Shown piece by piece: positions 6,124-9,180 of a stretch of DNA of 9,180 nt. Numbering within the stretch: the stretch's first letter is position 1; every line of letters begins with the position of its first letter. A program made the translations under genes and the position numbers. This DNA comes from Methylomarinum sp964442675 (GTDB lineage: Bacteria; Pseudomonadota; Gammaproteobacteria; Methylococcales; Methylomonadaceae). Under the pieces are notes generated by a model. The model had not been told where the DNA came from, did no database searches, and saw only the letters and a list, made by a program, of their open reading frames with translations. Location: the NCBI GenBank assembly GCA_964442675.1, contig CAYUAE010000081.1, positions 1 to 9,180 of the forward strand, written 5' to 3'.

Positions 6124-7221
6124 CTAACTGGCACGCAGCATATTTTCCAACGATTTACGCGCCGGTACGGCAATCTCATCCGGCACCGAAATCTGGTTAA
6201 CAACATGCCCTTCGACCAGGTTTTCCAAAACCCAGGCCAAATGCTGGGTATCGGTTCTGAACATGGTTGAACACATGCTCAGCGTTGGCGCCATAAAATG
6301 AACCTGCTTGCCTTCCGCCTGACATTCTTCATGCAGACGATTGACCAGATTCAATTCGGTCGCCACCAGCCAACGCGTGTTCGGCTCAGCCTCGCGAATA
6401 ATTTTGAGGATGGCTTCGGTCGAGCCAATATAATCGGCTTTTTGACAGACCTCAAAACAGGCTTCAGGATGAGCGATAACTTTGGTTTCAGGATGTTTTT
6501 TCAAAAACGCATCAATATGTTCAGGTTTGAATGCCTGATGAACCGAACAATAGCCTTTCCATAAAATGATTCTGGCATCGCGGATTTGCTGCTCCGTCAG
6601 ACCGCCCATAGGCTGGCTGAAATCCCATGTCACCATCTGTTCTAATGGGATACCCATCCGGTAACCGGTATTTCGCCCTAAATGCTGATCAGGGAAAAAC
6701 AACACTTTTTCTTTCTGCGCAAAACTCCAGTTAAGGATTTTTTCAGCATTGGATGATGTACAGACAATACCGTCGTGACGTCCGCAAAACGCTTTCAGGT
6801 CGGCTGCCGAGTTGATATAGGTCACAGGTGTTACGCTGTTTTCGACATCAATCACCGTCGCCAATGCATCCCAGCATTTTTGCACATTAACCTGATTGGC
6901 CATATCTGCCATCGAACAGCCGGCAGCCATATCGGGCAAAATTGCAATTTGCTCAGGGCGAGACAAAATATCGGCCACTTCCGCCATGAAATGAACACCA
7001 CAGAACACAATGTATTTGGCTTCCGATTCCGCCGCTTCACGCGAGAGTTTTAATGAATCACCGGTAATATCAGCGTGTTTAAAGACTTCATCACGCTGAT
7101 AATGATGGCCTAAAACAATACACTGCTTTCCAAGTTTGCGCTTGGCAGCAATAATACGTTGTTCACATTCGGCATCATCCAATAATGCATAATCCTGAAT
7201 TGGAAACGGGTTTGCAGTCAT
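6124..7221 (-). CDS. nadA: Quinolinate synthase (long, Bacillus-like form)
   Basis: Cytosolic 4Fe-4S enzyme of de novo NAD synthesis that condenses iminoaspartate (from NadB) with dihydroxyacetone phosphate to give quinolinate. It has 365 residues in three repeated alpha/beta domains. Likely cluster ligands are C102 (in PDMAAGCSMADM), C225 (in LWKGYCSVHQAF) and C317 (in APTLSMCSTMFR). Other family blocks are VLGHHYQRDEV (36-46), DITGDSLKLSR (51-61), VFCGVHFMAEVADIL (72-86) and FFPDQHLGRNTG (175-186). Length and cysteine spacing match the long B. subtilis-like class (about 368 residues) rather than the E. coli form (347 residues with a C-terminal CxxCxxC-like region). It begins 4 nt after the aspS stop, with a weak GAG 7 nt before its ATG, so the two are probably cotranscribed and translationally coupled. 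NadB and NadC are not in the window. The end falls just before the slt promoter. Confidence 0.96.
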   Translation of the reverse strand: MTANPFPIQDYALLDDAECEQRIIAAKRKLGKQCIVLGHHYQRDEVFKHADITGDSLKLSREAAESEAKYIVFCGVHFMAEVADILSRPEQIAILPDMAAGCSMADMANQVNVQKCWDALATVIDVENSVTPVTYINSAADLKAFCGRHDGIVCTSSNAEKILNWSFAQKEKVLFFPDQHLGRNTGYRMGIPLEQMVTWDFSQPMGGLTEQQIRDARIILWKGYCSVHQAFKPEHIDAFLKKHPETKVIAHPEACFEVCQKADYIGSTEAILKIIREAEPNTRWLVATELNLVNRLHEECQAEGKQVHFMAPTLSMCSTMFRTDTQHLAWVLENLVEGHVVNQISVPDEIAVPARKSLENMLRAS

Positions 7222-7225
7222 AACA

Positions 7226-9019
7226 TCACTCTTTTTCGGCTTTGGTTTTAACCGGGGGTTGTCGCAACCTGATCCCCAGTTCTTTTAATTGCGCCTCATT
7301 GACCTGGGCCGGCGCATCCACTAACGGACACGCCGCCGTTTGTGTTTTCGGGAAGGCAATCACATCACGGATTGAACTGGCGCCGGTCATCAGCATCACT
7401 AAGCGATCCAGACCGAAAGCGACACCACCATGCGGTGGGCAACCGTATTTCAAGGCTTCAAGCAAGAAGCCAAATTTTTCCTGTGCTTCCTCTTCGCTGA
7501 TACCTAAAATCCTGAAAACAGTTTTTTGCATTTGGGTGTTATTGATACGAATCGAGCCACCGCCGACTTCCATGCCATTCAACACCAGGTCATAAGCGCG
7601 AGACAGCGCCGCACCTGGATTTTTCTCGAGCTCTTCAATTGAGCAACTCGGTGCAGTAAATGGATGATGAATCGCATTCCAACGCTGATTTTTTTCATCC
7701 CAGTCAAACATTGGAAAATCGACAACCCATAACGGTTTCCATTCGCCTTCCAGCAAGCCTCGATCCAGGCCAAGTTTAACCCGCAACGCGCCCATTGCTT
7801 CATTGACGATATTGGCTTTATCTGCACCAAAGAAAATCAGGTCGCCGGTTTCAGCACCCGTTTTTTCCAGCACTTTTTCCCAAACCTCGGCCGGTGCGAA
7901 TTTCACAATCGGCGATTGCAGGCCGTCAATGCCTGCATCACGATCATTAACTTTGATATAGGCCAAGCCTTTAGCGCCATAAATACTGACAAATTTGGTC
8001 AATTCGTCAATTTCCTTGCGCGTCAATTCCGCACCTTTAGGCAAACGCAAGGCGACCACACGCCCATCAGGGTCATTGGCGGGTCCTGAAAAAACCTTGA
8101 AATCAACATCTTTCATTTCATCGGCAATATCAACCAGTTCCAGCGGAATACGTAAATCAGGCCGATCGGAACCAAAGCGCGATATCGCCTCGTGATAGGA
8201 CATGACAGGAAATGGCGAATCCAGTTCGATATCGAGAATTTCAGCGAATAACTGACGAATCATCTCTTCCATCAATGCCATGATTTCATCTTCATTCATG
8301 AAAGAGGTTTCGATATCGAGCTGGGTAAATTCAGGCTGACGGTCAGCGCGTAAATCTTCATCTCGAAAACAACGCACAACTTGATAATAGCGGTCCATGC
8401 CGGAAATCATCAACAATTGCTTATACAACTGAGGCGATTGAGGCAAGGCAAAAAATGCATTGTCGTGGGTCCGACTTGGCACAATATAATCCCGAGCGCC
8501 CTCGGGTGTCGCCTTGGTTAAATAAGGCGTTTCAATCTCAAAAAACTCATGTGCATCAAGGAAATTACGCAAATGCCGGGTGACATCACGACGCACCTTC
8601 ATTCTTTGCTGCATTTCCGTCCGCCGGAGATCAATATAACGATAACGCAGACGCGTTTCTTCATTGACTTCAATATCACTTTCTATCGGGAATGGCGGTG
8701 TTTCAGACTCATTTAACACCTCGACCTGATTCACCAACACCTCAATTTCCCCCGTACCCATATTAGGGTTAATGGTGCCCTCAGGCCGTGCCCTTACGGT
8801 CCCATCAATCTTTAAAACGTATTCACTGCGCACACTTTCACCAATTTTGAAGGTGTCCGGAGAGTCAGGATCAAACACAACCTGTACCAAGCCCGTCCTG
8901 TCACGTAAATCAATAAAAATCACCCCGCCATGATCACGACGGCGATGGACCCAGCCACATAAAGAAACCTGTTCACCCAAGTGTTGTTTATTTAATTCAC
9001 CGCACTTATGCGTGCGCAT
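7226..9019 (-). CDS. aspS: Aspartyl-tRNA synthetase, probably non-discriminating
   Basis: Class IIb aminoacyl-tRNA synthetase that charges tRNA with aspartate in the cytosol. Numbering is from the longest start (9052); subtract 11 for the chosen start. The OB-fold anticodon domain (about 12-115) holds LCGWVHRRRDHGG. The catalytic core has the flipping loop TKATPEGARDY (179-189), QSPQLYKQLLM (205-215), motif 2 FRDEDLRADRQPEF (229-242) and motif 3 GVAFGLDRLVMLM (543-555, Arg550). A bacterial GAD insertion domain lies between motifs 2 and 3. H41 and G92 match the non-discriminating Pseudomonas-type enzyme; E. coli has Leu and Lys there. Three in-frame ATGs exist: 9052, 9037 and 9019. Family members begin MRTxxCG, which is the 9019 start, and a TATAAT overlapping the 9052 ATG also suggests translation begins later. 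None has a Shine-Dalgarno, so 9052 (608 residues) remains possible. nadA follows after 4 nt. Confidence 0.96.
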   Translation of the reverse strand: MRTHKCGELNKQHLGEQVSLCGWVHRRRDHGGVIFIDLRDRTGLVQVVFDPDSPDTFKIGESVRSEYVLKIDGTVRARPEGTINPNMGTGEIEVLVNQVEVLNESETPPFPIESDIEVNEETRLRYRYIDLRRTEMQQRMKVRRDVTRHLRNFLDAHEFFEIETPYLTKATPEGARDYIVPSRTHDNAFFALPQSPQLYKQLLMISGMDRYYQVVRCFRDEDLRADRQPEFTQLDIETSFMNEDEIMALMEEMIRQLFAEILDIELDSPFPVMSYHEAISRFGSDRPDLRIPLELVDIADEMKDVDFKVFSGPANDPDGRVVALRLPKGAELTRKEIDELTKFVSIYGAKGLAYIKVNDRDAGIDGLQSPIVKFAPAEVWEKVLEKTGAETGDLIFFGADKANIVNEAMGALRVKLGLDRGLLEGEWKPLWVVDFPMFDWDEKNQRWNAIHHPFTAPSCSIEELEKNPGAALSRAYDLVLNGMEVGGGSIRINNTQMQKTVFRILGISEEEAQEKFGFLLEALKYGCPPHGGVAFGLDRLVMLMTGASSIRDVIAFPKTQTAACPLVDAPAQVNEAQLKELGIRLRQPPVKTKAEKE

Positions 9020-9050
9020 ACGTTTATTTTCAGTCATTGAAGTTCTGTTC

Positions 9051-9056
9051 ATTATA
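9051..9056 (-). promoter_or_regulatory. Consensus -10 box at the 5' end of aspS
   Basis: A perfect TATAAT on the minus strand overlaps the first candidate aspS ATG (9052). If it is a -10, transcription would start near 9044, downstream of that ATG, leaving 9019 (leader about 25 nt) or 9037 as the start. The -35 at 17 nt (GGGTTG, inside the palindrome) is poor, so confidence is low. Confidence 0.3.
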
Positions 9057-9064
9057 TTGGAGAT

Positions 9065-9091
9065 TTATCCGGCCAACCCTTGACCGGATAA
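9065..9091. repeat. Palindrome upstream of aspS
   Basis: Eight perfect outer pairs (TTATCCGG, 9065-9072, with CCGGATAA, 9084-9091), one C/A mismatch and three further pairs leave a 3-nt CCC loop. On the minus strand it ends about 12 nt before the longest aspS start. No T-tract follows it on either strand, so it is not an intrinsic terminator. It may be an operator or a leader hairpin. Confidence 0.7.
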
Positions 9092-9180
9092 CGGAAAAAA
9101 TCGTATCTACTCAGCGTACTTTAAGAAATAAATACCATTTACTATCAGTTGCTTACGGAAGAAGTGTATGTGACAAGGAT
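9092..9180. other. AT-rich right edge, no gene recognised
   Basis: No convincing gene is seen in these bases. One minus-strand frame is open for 23 codons from the window edge to a TAG, too short to identify; it could be the tail of an upstream gene. On the plus strand a GGAAG lies 6 nt before an ATG, but that ATG is followed at once by TGA. Confidence 0.4.

Noticed and set aside
7242..7595. 117-codon open frame antisense to aspS.
   Set aside because: It lies wholly opposite conserved AspRS C-terminal sequence, with no ribosome site or family resemblance.
9080..9115. Possible plus-strand promoter TTGACC with TATCTA, divergent from aspS.
   Set aside because: The -10 match is poor (3 of 6), the -35 is largely explained by the palindrome, and no plus-strand gene start is visible downstream.
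9156..9173. Plus-strand GGAAG followed by ATG near the right edge.
   Set aside because: The ATG is followed at once by TGA, so no gene begins there within the window.

Overview
The window reads as a chromosomal housekeeping segment of a gammaproteobacterium. RNase E, the FabA/FabB pair for anaerobic unsaturated fatty acid synthesis, a Slt70-type lytic transglycosylase and a bacterial AspRS all resemble gammaproteobacterial versions. The base composition is moderate. AspRS carries the His/Gly pair of the non-discriminating Pseudomonas-like type, and NadA is the long Bacillus-like form, so this is not a close relative of E. coli. I cannot assign a family or genus. I see no mobile elements, CRISPR arrays, tRNA or rRNA genes, or horizontally acquired cargo.

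Layout: rne (1-2144, plus strand, its first codons cut off by the window edge) converges on a five-gene minus-strand block. In transcription order the block is aspS (start about 9019, end 7226), nadA (7221-6124), slt (6053-4143), fabA (4069-3554) and fabB (3542-2322). Between rne and fabB, a 177-bp gap holds a strong 3' hairpin for the rne transcript (2150-2187) and a perfectly symmetric bidirectional intrinsic terminator (2201-2236). No gap reaches 300 bp. The largest stretch without a gene is that 177-bp gap. The right edge (9053-9180) holds a palindrome upstream of aspS and nothing else I can name.

Function: aspS and nadA are separated by 4 nt and both draw on the aspartate pool, for Asp-tRNA charging and for quinolinate/NAD synthesis. 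fabA and fabB are separated by 11 nt and act in consecutive steps of unsaturated fatty acid synthesis. slt recycles peptidoglycan in the periplasm. No convincing terminator lies between aspS and the end of fabB, so read-through along the block is possible, with local promoters at least before slt and fabA.

The most interesting signal is at the start of slt. A 13-bp perfect inverted repeat contains the -10 box of a good predicted promoter in one arm and part of the slt start codon in the other. Transcripts from that promoter should lack the upstream arm. Read-through transcripts from nadA would fold the start codon into a hairpin. This resembles the known promoter-dependent translation of the phage T4 lysozyme gene. 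Apart from this, the window is ordinary and I do not see a new multi-gene system.
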